From assembly GCA_022478985.1 (NCBI GenBank), contig JAKSZP010002707.1, forward strand, positions 1-64,000: a DNA stretch of 64,000 nucleotides, written 5' to 3'. Under the pieces are notes generated by a model. The model was not told the origin of the DNA and did not search any database. It was given only the letters and a program-made list of their open reading frames with translations. How positions within the stretch are numbered: the first letter of the stretch is position 1; each line of letters opens with the position of its first letter. Source of the stretch: Massospora cicadina. Lineage: Eukaryota; Entomophthoromycota; Entomophthoromycetes; Entomophthorales; Entomophthoraceae. The position numbers and the translations under genes are program-made. Shown piece by piece: positions 32,350 through 44,640 of the stretch.

Positions 32350-33780
32350 ATTGGCCATCAAAACGCGTAACACATGGGTGTTTCTAGGGCCAGTTCAACA
32401 ATTAATACTGTTACTGGAGCCAGGTTAAGGATCATGGAGGAAGGCACCACTGTAGTGAGCTCATACAAATCATCCTCTAGACCTGGAGCCAAGGCCAGGT
32501 TGCAACTCAACATATCAGGCAGCACGTTTAATGACTAATTTATATATCGTACTCAAAGTTAAAACTGCAAAAATATATGTAGGTAAGTGCCTGGAGATGG
32601 GCCAATTTCTGGGACTTTCAATAGTATTATAAAGATTCTTGGTCAGTGCGTACAGTAATTTCATGTTGTGACCACTAAAGGAGATATCTTTCATGAGTAA
32701 GCGACTTGATACCACTGCTAGCTCTTTATCATAAATTGCCCATGCCTGTAATTTGGATGTAATTTTTATGAGAAGTACACCATGGGATGCTCTGTCCAAT
32801 AATGCTCTTTTAATAACACTACTCCAACCACAACTGCAGAAGCATCACAAGCCACAATGAATGTCTTGGATGTTTCAGCATGACGCAACACTTATGCAGA
32901 TAGTAAAACCTGTTTAATTGCTTGAAAGCATGTTGACAGTCATCTGACCATTTGAAAGGAACATTGTTTCCCGTCAGTAAATGGAGGGGCGCGGCCAGTT
33001 AGGCAAGAGCTTAGGAGAACTTCTTTAAGAAAATCACAGTACTGAGGAAGCTTTTGAGCTGCTTTTGAGTAGTATGTTGTCCAAGACAAAATGGTCTCAA
33101 TATTACAGTGAGGAATGATATATCTATCCTTAAGGTCTAAATTTCCCAAGAAAAGACTTTCTATCAAAAGAATATAAACATGGAAGATCAATAAAAAGAC
33201 ATGCCTTATGGAGAGATTCCATCACGGCCTTTAAAACCTTGGCATATTGTACTTGAGTAGGGCAGTGAACCAATATGTCGTCAATGCAGGTTACAGCGCA
33301 GTAAAACTGAAGGAAACCAAGGACATCATCAATTAAGCGTTAGAAGGTTGCCAAGGCATTCTTCAACCCAAAGGACATTACCTTAAAATGGAAAATCCAA
33401 CCTATTATGATTGGCTGTGTGCTATTCTTGGCCAGACTTGACTCTCACCTATTTGAAGGCGTTGACAAGGTCAAGCTTTGAGGAAACTCAGGATTTTTCA
33501 ATGGCCTGGACAATGGTTTGCTTCAGTGGAGTGGGGTATGGGACTAATACTGTCATGTTATTTACATGGCCATAGTCAACACAAGGCCTTAAGGTCCCAT
33601 CAGACTTCTGTGAAAAAAATTACAGGTTAGGCGATTAAGGATTTTTTGATAATCCACCACTTTTCTAACATTTCATCCAATCATATACCCAGTGATTTGT
33701 CTACCTCCTCAGTGTGTGGGTACAACAGAAAGACGACTTTTATAATATGTACTGTCAGCTGAAAGAAAAAGTCATACCTA
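32350..33780 (-). pseudogene. H reverse transcriptase and RNase H
   Basis: RT: SDGTLRPCVDYGHVN, motif A SKLDLVNAFK (about 33470), motif B SFGLKNALATF and motif C CIDDILVHC (CIDD at 33288-33277). Then NNVPFKWSDDCQHAFKQLN (connection). RNase H: AWAIYDKELAVVSS in frame 32799-32515. Pre-RT text FLAQYKEVFDESC (frame 33995-33681) matches the FxEYxDVFDE leader of this lineage. Multiple stops and shifts. Confidence 0.85.
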
Positions 33781-34189
33781 TAATGTGGTGATATCAGGTT
33801 GCAAGATTCATCAAAAACTTCCTTATATTGGGCCAGAAAATTGGGAAAGTTCTGGGGGAATTCCATAGGAGACAGCTCAGAGGGCGAACTTGAGCTAATT
33901 AAGGCTTCCGTCATGAGAGTTTCAATCAGTGGGAATTCTAAACTGTACCTTTTATTGGTAAATGAAAAGGGGGTGAGACCAGTGTTGATGTTCACCTGTT
34001 AGTGACGCCACCAGCCTACCCCCATGATGACAGGGTCCAATATGTCAGGCGAAGTCAAAAAGTGGTCGCAAAGCAGAATTCATGGATAAAGAGCTGCACT
34101 GGTCGTTGGACAGTATTTTAGATCATTGGATCAGAGGATGCGCCCAGTATAGAAGGAGTATCACAGTGTTCAGGTATAGTGAGTATGCA

Positions 34190-34255
34190 ACTCTTAGATT
34201 CATGAAATTGCATGCTTCTCCTGTTACTAAGAGTGCTTGTACTGTAATCTCACGC
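34190..34255 (-). pseudogene. H retropepsin active-site relic
   Basis: The minus strand reads VQALLVTGEACNFMNLRVA, against the family signature xALIDSGAxxNFMxxxVA. The catalytic Asp codon now encodes Val. The domain limits are not visible. Confidence 0.6.
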
Positions 34256-34299
34256 ATTTATAAACAAAGATAATTTAAAATAAATAATTTTGATCCTCT

Positions 34300-35440
34300 T
34301 TATTAATTATAGAAAGTAAGAGGGCAGCAGAAGTTGTGGGCTGGACCCATGATGAGGAGTGTACCCTTGATAGCCCATGAGTTAAACTGATTTTTTCAAA
34401 GAGTTAATCTGTGAGGTTCTCCTGGTCCACAATCAAGATGGGGTTGGTGGGATCTAAAACTATGACCTTGTTTATCTCAATTGCAAGGGTGTAAGGCTCT
34501 GTGGATCAACATATCAACTGAACCTTTGTGATCCTGTGAGAAATATGGAATTGACATGGAGGGAGTAGGATTTAAGTAATAGTTGTGGAGATCAGTTTTA
34601 TGATCATCCCCTACGGAGCTTCCACCATGGCTATCTGGGTGGGTGTTGATGTAGGACTTTCTGAATCCAACGTTATAATCATATCCTCTTCTGTTAGAGG
34701 AAGGAAGGGATTCTTAACAGGTATTTTGTAATCTTTAGGGAGCCCTGTGTACATGGAGATATATCTCAAGACCCAGAAGAACGTTTCCCTGGACCTTTGT
34801 TCCCTGAAGAGATAGGCAATGATGCTCTAAAGTGAGATGAACTTGCATGGAGAAGACCTACTGACAGAGAAGACGACATAGCCACCACTGAGGCTATGAC
34901 TGCATGGTGAAGCCTTGCTCTATTTGAATATGCCGTGAAAAAAGCCGCCTTCATGGGTATTTAAAGAGGATCCCATGAGGGATTGTTGGTTGCCGTTGTG
35001 TCCAAGGCTGCTCTAAAGGCTAACTTCGTGATTTATGTGGGGATTCCAACTGAAGGAACTAACGCTGTGAAAGCTTCTTTAAGAGAAGACAGATAAGAGG
35101 CACCCTGGTAGAGTGTGAAGAGGCAAAAGAGGCGTGATGCTATGAACTCAGGTGCTTGTACTGCATCATTTAAAAAATTTAATTGTGTAATAGGGTTCCC
35201 CAATTTGTTTTCAGAACTTAACACTCCTCTAAACCAACAGCGGATCTCTTCTTCTAGGGCATCCAAGAGCCACACTTTTTTATGCATCAGTAGGAGTAGG
35301 AGTTCTAGAACCACCAGCTGCAAAGCGCACATGAAGTTCCTCCAGGGCACCAAGCATCATTTCTGCAACTTCTGGTGAGGAAACTAGAGGTATTCCTACT
35401 ACCACCACACCTGCTGAAAATAGCAGCCTGATTTCCTGGT
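34300..35440 (-). pseudogene. H gag-like region
   Basis: Minus frame 35353-35033 (106 codons) includes FRGVLSSENKLGNPITQLNF and ASRLFCLFTLYQGASYLSSL; frame 34954-34766 follows. Position upstream of the protease and capsid-like wording support gag. No CCHC knuckle is seen. Part of 34320-34700 is charged linker with several stops. Confidence 0.5.
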
Positions 35441-35455
35441 GCAGGTGATCATTGC

Positions 35456-37360
35456 TGTCATGGAATCTGCTGATTAAAGTAAGACTGGACTTCCAATCTG
35501 GGTGTGTAACAACCCAGTGGAAAGCTTAGAATGCCAAGGACATAGCAGTTCTGATCACTTGTAGGAGGGATCCCCTATACTTCTTGTGAGGTAATTAAGA
35601 ATTCAAGAACATACCAAAGGCCCCATAGCAAACCATATGGTTGCAATGGGGCAACCGCGGGCCTTGATGGGCATCTCCCAAGGGTGAGTGAGGCAAGAAG
35701 GACGACCAATCCTCCTGGGTTTGCAGTTGGTGACCTTTGGGCTCTTCCTACAGATTTTCTAGTTCAACTTCATCGTAATGAATTTTCTGGAAATCATTAA
35801 AATTTTCAAAATTTTGGAAATGTTATTCAGCTTCACAGTTTAATTTGAATCAAATTGATTTGACTGTCAGGAATCCCTGGGCTCGGCCTTGTGCCCGTTG
35901 AGGTGTTTTGCAATGGACTGAGGGGTTGGGTACGTCACTGGGATGGCAAATAAATTTTGTTAACTGATTTGGGCCAGATTGACCTTCGATAAGATGGCCT
36001 TGATAGTCCAGTGCCTGGTTACCGCCTCATGGTTGCAAGGAGGGACATTTCTTGCCCCCAAATATAGAATCGCAATTAGCATAGGAGGCCTCATTCCGCC
36101 CAAATTGTGCTGAACCATTAGGAGATTGGTAAGGCGAATTATTCTGAATTCCTCAACTATTTTGCAAAGAGGGAGGCGGACATGTAGCTTGTACGCTGGG
36201 TGTTAAAGGAGAAGAAGATTATTGCAAAGATTTTTGCAGATTTGAAAACTCTTTTAGTGGCAGATTGGCATCATACACCCATGGCGAAATCTTTAATCAT
36301 TGCAATCCATTTGGTGGGCCGCTGGATCAATGGCTTGGATAGCCCACTCAACACACATTGTTTCTAAAACGCAGATCACTGCATACTTTGCTGGATAGGT
36401 GAAAATATATTGAAAAAATCGGAGTCTGCGGAGTAGGTTTTTGTAAAAGATCAGCTTTTTTAAAACTTAAGAGGAAAAATGGATTGACAACTATTCCTTC
36501 CAGAGGCAGTTGCCTTATATGCAAAAATAGGGGAAAGGGGGTCGTGGGTGTTCCTGACAGGGGCAACTGACGTACTCATGGGTGCCCAGCCTGAGCTTGG
36601 GGTGTCGTCAGCTAGCTTACGCACTAGCTTGTAAAAGCTCTGGCAATGTAATTCCCTGATCCTCCAGGGAGGGATCCTCACTGATCCAAACTTGAGCGGA
36701 TTTGTTTGGATCAAAGGGATGGCAGAATTGTATTCTGCCAGGGTGATTTCAGAAAATTTATAAAAAGAGTTTTTGAAATTTCTGAGACCAAAATCCTGAC
36801 TCAGATTGGCATTCCTGGACCTGAAATTCTGTATTTCGTGTTCCAGACCAATTTTTTGACTCAAAAACCACTTTCTGAGATTTAAGTTTAGTTTTTCCTT
36901 TCAAGGGAAATGAGGGATGGCGGGGTGGCGGCCAGTGGAGGTTGGAGGTGTTATTGGTGACTTCTGACAAGGATTACCTCCCTGAAAAACTCCTTTATCC
37001 TTTCAACTAGATAAGAAGCATCTAAGGGGGATAAAATGGAGGGATCCTTTAGGACTAATGCGGTTACCCAATGTTCATTAACCACATCTCCCAAGTCTCC
37101 CAGTTGAGCCAAGTGCTCCATGGGGCTTTAGGTCCATTCTTCTTCCTATAAGGGACATTTTCCCAGTCAACAAGAGGTTGAGTCTATAAACTTACAATTG
37201 CCCTGTGCCAAAATAAGCTTTTTACATGCCCTGAATAGTGAAACAATAGACAGACAAGAGAATTCCAGGTCACAGAGGTAATGCAGGTACATTGTAATTA
37301 AATAAGCCACTTCTTTGCATGATCCAAGAAGGAGGGTTAAAAGTGCTGAGGATTCAGTTT
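35456..37360 (+). repeat. D-family long LTR, copy 3 (with a foreign middle segment)
   Basis: 35456-35800 aligns with the start of copies 1 and 2 (TGTCATGG..., ccaaaggccccatag). 36580-37135 aligns with their last third (gctagcttacg, gtcctttaggactaa). The middle, 35865-36559, does not match and replaces a similar length of D sequence. The last 200 bp before copy 2 align poorly. Copies 3 and 2 lie head to tail. Confidence 0.62.
35865..36559. mobile_element. G: 695-bp segment with 9-bp inverted ends inside D copy 3
   Basis: Begins TGTCAGGAA and ends TTCCTGACA. The plus strand near 36285-36345 reads SLIIAIHLVGRWING, like the integrase core strand IIIAIDHLTxW of A and B, so it may be an internal fragment and not a plain solo LTR. 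Flanking 5-mers (ttgac, ggggc) do not match. It may be a composite left by recombination. Confidence 0.4.
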
Positions 37361-39051
37361 GTTCACTATGTCATGGATTCTACTAATTAAATTAATACTG
37401 GGCTTTCAATCTGGGTGTGTGGCACCCCATTGAAAAGCCCAGCTTGCCAGTGACATAGCAACCTTAATAACTTATATGAGGGAAACCTATGGTTCCTATG
37501 AGGGTAGTAAAAGTTAAGCAACGTACTAAAGGCTCTATATCAAATCATATGGCTGCAATGGGGCAATCTCAGGTCTTTCTGGGCAACCTTAAGGATGAGA
37601 GAGGTATGATGGGTGATCAATCCTCCTGTTTTGCAGTTTCTGGACTTTTGGTGTAAATCCCAGAATCCTCTAATTTTCTCCATATATATAATGATCATTA
37701 GATTAACTAGGAATAGTTGATGTGTGATATTAAGGATCAGGATTGCAAATTGCATTCAATTAGCTTTATTTGAATATGGGATGGCCTTGGAAATTGTTTT
37801 GCGGTTATTGGAGTGGGCCAAACAGCCACACAGAGATGAAAAGGTCTCAGGATGGAAGATCAATTTAGTATTAATACTGGGGTAATTTTTCTAAGTATTG
37901 ATGATCTAGAGGAATAAGTGACTGATATTCTTATCCAGGTTATGAGGACAGACTTTCATCACTCTCAAACGCTGTGTCAAAATTTGCTGGTTGGGAGGCC
38001 TTAGGTTGTCCGGATCACACCAATCAATGGTGGGACAGTGGGGTAAGTTGAGTGAATGGTAATGTCCATCTCAAACAATGGGTTGTGAAGATCTTGGTTG
38101 GTATGATTGCAATAAACCAGTGGTGGGTCATCAGTCTGAATCTGTAAAAGCAGGGTGACCTTCTGATATGGCAGATTGGAGAAACAGTGTGGGGTATAGC
38201 TTCTAATGACCTCTGCTATTGCATGGCAAGCCACTGAAAAATGGATTGTAGTGCCCATTTGATAATCATCAGGCCCAGAATGCTAATGGCAGCGTGTTTT
38301 GTGGGATTCACTGAGAAAATGTTTAGTAAGTAGAAAACTGGCGAATATTTCACGAAAAATTTGAGAAATTTAACTGGGAATTCTTTAATATATAACTTAA
38401 ACAAAAGAATGAATTAATGATTGACACTATGAAGGGTGTTTGTCTTTTATACTAAGGGTTGGGGGAGGAAGTTTGGGAGGACTTGTAATGAACTGGCTAA
38501 CGTTCTCTTTGCTGATCCCCTTGGTATGGGTCAAAAAGAACAACCTGGGTTTGAGGGGTTGTGTCAGATAGCTTACGTATGAGGTTATAAAAGCTCAAAC
38601 AATGGAACTTCTGATTTTATTATGGAGGATATTTGATTGATCCAAAAATGAAAAGACTTTTTCTATATCATGCGTTGAGCAGAACTGGATTTCATATAGG
38701 GTGAATTAGATAATCAGATTTAATTAGAAAATTTTGAAGGATGGATTCTCAACTCAGATCAGTGACCTAAGATCTAAAGCAGCATATTTTGTGACCCAAA
38801 CCAGGGTTTCTTTCTTATTATGCTTTTTCTTGAGTTTCAAGGCTGATTTTCCCTATTTTGTGAGGTGAGGGTGACAGGGTGGTGGGAAGATAAGTATGGG
38901 AGTCTTGCTGGTGGCCCCTGGTCTGAACCACCTCCAATGAACCCCTTTATCTTTTCCACAAGTGAAGAAGCTGAAAAGGGGGCCCTTTGGGGCCAGAGCA
39001 GTGATCCTTCATCATCAACCGCAAAAAGCTACCCAGTTGAACCAAGGGCTC

Positions 39052-39510
39052 TGTCAAGAATCTGACCCAAACAGCCAATTTGGATATGTCAAATAATGAA
39101 AATCAATACTGAACTGGCCATAAAATCTATAATTCAGTTGGGGTTCAAACCTGAGCTATGAAAAGAGCTCAATCAGATTGACCAAATTAATTGGGGTTTG
39201 TATAAAATCCCTAATTTCTTTATCTGATAGATCTAGGCTTGTGTGACTTATGTTTTGGATGATTAACCTCCCCAATTCCTTTAAAAATGATTTTGAATGT
39301 TAAACTGTACGATATTTATCCCCCTTTTCATGATTTATATGAAAATTGTATTCAATTTTGAATTTACCACACCAGACTTGATATCTGGATTAATAAGACT
39401 TCTCAACCAAGAGAAACAACTAAGGTAAGCATCTAGAACCCTCAAACTTTGGGTCACTGGCCCAACAAAATTAAACAAAGGATCTATGGCATCAACCCAA
39501 GATCCCAACA
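39052..39510. mobile_element. F: solo LTR-like insertion (459 bp)
   Basis: Starts TGTCAAGAATC and ends GATCCCAACA, with GGCTC on both sides (39047-39051 and 39511-39515). The same GGCTC is also the target duplication of E, which follows directly. The ends are LTR-like, and a stretch ggttcaaacctg is shared with the E LTR. No partner LTR or coding sequence is seen. Confidence 0.6.
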
Positions 39511-39515
39511 GGCTC

Positions 39516-40032
39516 AGTTGCAATCCCTACCTGAATCAAAGATTTGTGCATATAAGATGAAGGAAAAACCTGATCTGAGGTTATAAACAAAACTATTATC
39601 AGGAATAATCCATGACTAAATCAAAGACCACTTAATATTGGGGTTCAACCCTTACTGTTGCAATTAAATATTACACAACTGAAACCCCCTAATAATGGAG
39701 TCCAAACTTGTTTTATGTAACGATCAAATACTGTTTGAAATCAATGACCATAATGTCACAGAATCCCCAATTGGTAGTGAGCATAGATCTTGACTTAAAA
39801 CCCTTAAAGATTTACTGAGAAAAACACCCTAATCTCCCATATAATCATGTTTCTAGTAAGTGAACTTTACTCTTTTTTCACAATTTTATTATATCATCCC
39901 AAAACTCTATTCTTTTAGAGAATAAAACTTTTCAATAAAGAAAATTGTCATTATAATCTATCAACCAGGAACTTCAGGTCTCATTGCCTTTAAATAAAGG
40001 ACGTGTGGTTTAACAACCTCTACGTCCTGATA
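39516..40032 (+). repeat. Element E 5' LTR
   Basis: 517 bp. The first bases AGTTGCAATC correspond to TGTTGGAATT of the 3' copy (T to A at the first base) and the end CCTGATA to CTTGACA. Aligns along its whole length with 46417-46934. Confidence 0.85.
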
Positions 40033-40036
40033 AAAC

Positions 40037-40053
40037 TGGTGCTCTCTGCCAGG
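40037..40053 (+). promoter_or_regulatory. Primer-binding site of element E
   Basis: TGGTGCTCTCTGCCAGG, four bases after the LTR end. Differs from the B site at four of 17 positions; the first eight bases are identical. Confidence 0.75.
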
Positions 40054-40059
40054 CATACC

Positions 40060-41400
40060 TTAAGTTCACGGTGAAACTACCATGATGAACAATAAAGACT
40101 TGGCTTCATATCCCTCTTTGGATCAGGAACACCTTGGAAACATGGCAAGTTTAACTTTTTTGATATATGGCTTTTAGCAAAAGATGCTCATCAATAACGC
40201 GATAACAACTTGAACTTTAAGATTCAACTACTGAGTTAAAAAATGAAATTTTGCCTGTCAACTCTTCTCGTTGCCACAAAATTGGCCCTTCATATCACCC
40301 ATGATCAGTTAGATTTAATAATCAGAGATATCAATGACCTTTTATCAAGTGGGCGCTCTTCATCATCACAAATTTCCCCTGGTACTGGATCCTCATTAAA
40401 TGAAGGAGCAAACCTGGTGTAGATTTATGTCATTTAGCCTCTATCCCCCAAACCCCCCAGTGGCATGTTTAAAGCTTCGTTCATTGAGAAGTACATCCCA
40501 ATCAAAGGGAGAATCTTATCTTTCCTATTTTGTTATGAAAGTGCTATGGAAGAAACCACTGAAAACCTATGGCTCAAACACCTAACCAACTGTCTTAGTC
40601 GCATAGCTCAAGTCACTATGGTACCTCATTTAGTTCATCGTCATACTTAGAATGACGCCAAGACCGCCTTGCTCCAGAAATTAAGGAGCACCTCACTTTA
40701 TCCAAGTAAAAGCTAGCTATTATAGGTTTAAGCCTTAATTGGGGAGAAACCTTCACTGAGTTTGCTCACTTTTTTATCTTGAGGCTCAAACGTTAATCAC
40801 AGAGAATCATTTTACTTTGGACAATGCTCTCACCACCTAGTTTTTGGCAGTTAAAAATATGTCAGATATTATGCTCTATCTTAAAGCGGTGAAGTCTAAC
40901 TTGACGTATCTTCTCCATATCAAAGAAGCCATCTTGGAGATTCCTGCCAGCTTATTCAACCCCACTGGACCACCTCTTTAATAATAATAAGCCCTGACCC
41001 TAAGCGTTAACTGTTACTCCTCCTGCTTCGCCTACACTCAAATTATTCTGCACCTTCTGTATAAAACTAACCACACCATAAGCTCATGCCTTTTTGCAAA
41101 AGTAAGGAGTCAAAAGATCAGTTGGTTTATGGCAGGAGGCTCCCTATGATGATGACAACCAAGTGCCTCAAGACTCTTTTTCTAGCTCTAGTTCTATTCC
41201 CAGCACCTCAGGATGTTTTGTGTTAGTTGCACCTGCGGAAATTGACGTACCTCCTTCTATCCAAGGAAATAAAGATCTTCAGCTTTCTTGTTTTTATATT
41301 GGCCAGTTGCCCAAACAAATTCTGAAGGTCAGTTCCTCTATGGAAAGCCAAACGTTGACAGATAGGACCTTCAAATGCATTGAACGTCCCTGAGCTTGGC
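40060..41400 (+). pseudogene. Element E gag
   Basis: Broken plus-strand frames lie between the primer-binding site and protease. 40465-40650 reads MFKASFIEKYIPIKGRILSF then LFCYESAMEETTENLWLKHL, capsid-like by position and by similarity in layout to B at 25500. Frame 41163-41393 precedes the protease. I do not see the CCHC knuckle, so it may be mutated beyond recognition near 41030-41090. Confidence 0.6.
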
Positions 41401-41489
41401 CGCAGTAAAATCTTCCACCTGCTTTGCTACAAATCCCCAATAAAAGTTTACTAGCAATTAATCTTTCCAGTTCATCTCTTTGGTGGTTT

Positions 41490-41760
41490 GAGTATAGGTA
41501 GTTGTTAATAAGGTTAAAGTCATGGTATTAATTGATACTGGCTCACTGGTTAACTTTATATCCTCCCAACTTATCCAGAAATTAAAAATGGCTTCATACA
41601 TGGTTCTCAAAGCTGAATATGGGACGGCAGGTAATCAGATGACTAAGGCAATTGGGGAATATTCTGCCTTACCTCTCCAATTCAAAGGAATTTTAATTAC
41701 TTCCCCTGCTATCACATTGAAAACAATAATTATAAGTTGCTATCTGGAGTCCAACTGATG
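41490..41760 (+). pseudogene. Element E retropepsin
   Basis: Frame 41522-41758 reads MVLIDTGSLVNFISSQLIQK, then AEYGTAGNQMTKAIGEYSAL. D-T-G-S keeps the catalytic triad, unlike A and B. The continuation EYGTAGxxxTKxxGxYSxLPLxF is shared with A and B, which ties the three to one lineage. Confidence 0.88.
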
Positions 41761-41979
41761 CGGGAGTTTAACTGAATTATAACTATAAAGAAAATACCTT
41801 TCCTTATTAGGTTATTAGATTCCATTAATATTTGAACTACCATTCAAAAGTAAAGGAGCCCTAAAAAACGAACATGCCTCCTTGAATATCCATCTTCCTT
41901 TTGTAAGGTCTAATATCAAGTCTTAGTAGAAAAAACTAAGTTACCCCCTGAGGCTGTGGACGCCAAAGATGGGATCCCT

Positions 41980-42305
41980 CTATATGCCCCCCAATTATTT
42001 TAAGGTACCATCTAGCTCACAAGTTATTATGAATATGGGGATCAAGACTCACATCCCTCCTAATCAAGTATTAAGAGCTAAGTGGAAACCTGTACCCTGA
42101 ATCAAAGAAGCGTTGACCTGCCCTAGGAATCTAAAATCTGATTATAAGAAATCTAAATATATCTTACTAGGGAGACTAAAGAATCAAACCCAAATCCCTT
42201 AGTATGCCCCTATATGTTATGTAAAATTATGTCCCTTAGAAAATATCGCCAATGTTAGTTATTTTGGATCCTTAAAAGATTTAGAATTCGACCCACTACC
42301 CACAA
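41980..42305 (+). pseudogene. Element E dUTPase-like domain
   Basis: In one plus frame with two stops: YFKVPSSSQVIMNMGIKTHI, PPNQVLRAKW, RNLKSDYKKSKYILLGRLKN, APICYVKLCPLENI and VSYFGSLKDL. This is the most diverged of the four copies. It still keeps V/I-x-x-G-I-x-x-x-I-P, a DYKKxxYILLxxLxN strand like (D)YRGEIxVxLxN, the IAQLxxxP-like strand and the FGS box. In order it lies 220 bp after the protease and just before RT. Confidence 0.65.
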
Positions 42306-42359
42306 GAACTCTAATCAAAAGTAGAATCAGAGACAATCTCATCCCTAATGAATGACAGA

Positions 42360-42745
42360 ACGTTGAAGACCTCCTTGAGAAGTATTGCAATAATTTTCCT
42401 GACCAGGTGACTACAGAAAATGTCAGGATAAGTCACCAAATTGAGACTGAGGCTCACCCTCCGTTTAAATCTTGGCCATACCAAAAATCTAAAGTTGAGG
42501 AAGCTCAAGTGGCCCTATTATTACAATTATTGGAAGCATGGTTATTTGTGCCTTCTAAAAGCCCATGAGCTTCCCTGCTCTTATTCTTTACAAAAAGAAT
42601 GATGGTGTAATGATTGCGATTGCATATGAATCCCATAAGGTTGTTAATTATGAGATCCTTTTGTGTCAATAGTTGCAATTCTGTAATTCCAAGTAGGATT
42701 TTCCTATTTGGGTTGATAGTGGATTAAATATAACTAAATTGGTTC
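42360..42745 (+). pseudogene. Element E RT, fingers part
   Basis: Reads VEDLLEKYCNNFPDQV (pre-RT leader), KSKVEEAQVALLLQLLE and ALILYKKNDGVMIAIAYESH (fingers, compare [19 protein letters not shown] of B), then DFPIWVDSGL, compare SYPLPWIDNAL. It continues into tandem unit 1. The palm resumes after the tandem block at 44190. Confidence 0.72.
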
Positions 42746-43343
42746 ATTGGATTGGTTGTTCATTCTGAGGTTCCCCTTCATTTCTCCGCCAAGTTGCCTG
42801 GTTGCCATCAATTCTGGAGGCTTTTGCACCCCTCATTACCCACAATTCTTCTAGCCTTTTTTGGAAGTATTTCAAAGCAAGTTGAAGCCCCAATGGGCCC
42901 TCACTTTGGAATTCTATTCCAACTTCAAGTTTACTTCTTCCAATATAGGCTGCTATTTGCTAATTCATTTTATTAAAAATTAATTTATTTAATGTGAGTT
43001 ATTGGCCAGCAGATGGCGGTGCTCCAGGGAAAGGGGGTGGATGTGCTGGGCTCCTTTTTTGGGGAGGTCTTACCCTGGCTGGTAGGGAGCCAGAGTGGCC
43101 TAATGCAACAGAGGCTGGTTCGCCGCACCTTGGTCCATTGACCCCATGAGCAGATAGAGGTTTTGGGAGGGACCTCTGCCCAGGGTCTGAGGCAACAGAG
43201 GCTGATGCACCGCACCTCAGCATGGTGTGCCTGGCAAGGCTGTCCATTTGGACAGGACCAATCAGAGTTGGTATGGCCACATATGGGGGTGAGTGGTGTA
43301 GGGCCAGTGGCGGACTGGGCCTTGGGAGCCCAGTCTTTTTTTA
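42605..43343. repeat. Tandem unit 1 (739 bp) inside element E RT
   Basis: Starts gtgtaatgattgcgattgc within RT codons and ends ccagtcttttttta. It matches unit 2 at roughly nine in ten by eye. The first 150 bases are E RT sequence; the remainder is foreign. On the minus strand an open frame reads VGIEFQSEGPLGLQLALKYF then QKRLEELWVM in both units. The G-rich end holds two diverged 30-bp repeats (gcaacagaggctg near 43102 and 43192). Confidence 0.85.
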
Positions 43344-44076
43344 GTGTAATGATCGCAATCACACATGAATCCCATAAGGTTGGAAATTATGAGATTCGTG
43401 TGTGTCAATAGTTGCAATTCCATTATTCTGAGTAGGATTTTCTTATTTGGGTCAATAATGGAATAAATTTAAATAAATCAGCTCATTGGATTGGTTGTTT
43501 GTTCTGAGGTTCCCCTCCATTTCTCATCCAAGTTGCCTGGTTGCCATCAATTCTGGAGGTTTTTGCACCCCTCATTACCCACAATTCTTCTAGCCTTTTT
43601 TGGAAGTATTTCAAAGCGAGTTGAAGCCCCAATGGGCCCTCACTTTGGAATTCTATTCCAACTCTAAGTTCACCTCTTCTGATAAAGGCCACTTTTTGCT
43701 AATTTGTTTTATTTAAACTTAATTTATTTAATGCGAGTTGTTGGCCAGCAGATGGTGGTGCTCCAGGGAAAGAGGGTGGATGTGCTGGGCTCCTTTTTTG
43801 GGGAGGTCTTGCCCTGGCTGGTAGGGAGCCAGAGTGGCCTGATGTGACAGAGGCCAGTTAATCGCATCTTGGCCCATTAACCCCATGAGTGGATAGAGGT
43901 TTTTAGAGGGACCTCTGCCCGGGGTCTGAGGTGACAGAGGCTGGTGCACCGCACCTCAGCACAGCATGCCTGGCAGGGCCATCAAATTGGACAGGACCAA
44001 TTGGAGTTGGTATGGCCACATATGGGGGTGAGTGGTGTAGGTCAGGTGGCGGACTGGGCCTTGGGAGCCCAGTCTT
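43344..44076. repeat. Tandem unit 2 (about 733 bp) inside element E RT
   Basis: Direct repeat of unit 1, beginning gtgtaatgatcgcaatcac and ending ggagcccagtctt. Minus frame 43692-43483 (69 codons) is the counterpart of the open frame in unit 1. I do not recognise its product. Confidence 0.85.
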
Positions 44077-44189
44077 GACAGGTGGTCACTGTGTTGTCAT
44101 AAATTAACTTTTACTCAATTCTACTATATGAAAGGATAGCTATACTTTGCCATGTATAGATGATTCCTTACGCTTAATGTTGTTTCTAC

Positions 44190-44640
44190 TAATTTCAGCT
44201 ATGGATATCGCCAGTGGGTACTGTAAAATTGACCTTTCACCTGAAGTTTTTGAAAAATGTGCACTCATTTTAAACAAAGGACTATTTGAGCCCACTTAAA
44301 TGCTGCAGGGGTTATGTAATGCCTCTGCCACCTTCCAACGCGCCATGGATGGACTCTTAAGTGATTTGAAGCGCTCATGTGTGTAAACTATCTTGACAAT
44401 AGTACCGTTTTTCAAAACCTTTATAGAGCAAGTATCCCATCTAAGGCAGTTTTCCAGCGGTTACAGCAAGATTTGTTAAAACTAATGCCGTCAAAACGCT
44501 CCTTCTTTAAGAGCGAAATGAATTTTTGGGCCATAAGTAGGTTAAGTTTAAACATCCCTGATGGACGTCAAGGTTATGGCCATTTCAAAGTCGTCCCCCA
44601 TAAATCCCTACATGATGTACAGGTTTTTTAGGGATGGTTG
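44190..44640 (+). pseudogene. Element E RT, palm part
   Basis: Reads SAMDIASGYCKIDLSPEVFE (motif A), QGLCNASATFQRAMDGLL (motif B) and, after a shift, NYLDNSTVF (motif C; the second Asp of YLDD is Asn, 44389-44400). Then KRSFFKSEMNFWAIS, like KCxFFKxQLEYLG. Clearly the same RT family as A, B and C. Confidence 0.87.

Larger units (their letters stand above)
30900..35440 (-). mobile_element. H: decayed chromovirus internal region
   Basis: Minus strand, right to left: gag-like (35440-34300), protease (about 34250), RT (33780-32960), RNase H (32960-32350), integrase (32260-31130) and chromodomain relic (31085-30925). The integrase followed by a chromodomain defines chromoviruses (family knowledge). 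No convincing LTR pair of its own: the D LTR at 35456 abuts gag but lies in the opposite orientation to the one expected. Every frame is broken. Confidence 0.82.

Noticed and set aside
42985..43362. 125-codon minus frame in tandem unit 1 as a gene
   Set aside because: The equivalent stretch in unit 2 does not stay open over the same span; only the shorter VGIEFQSEG frame is shared by both units.
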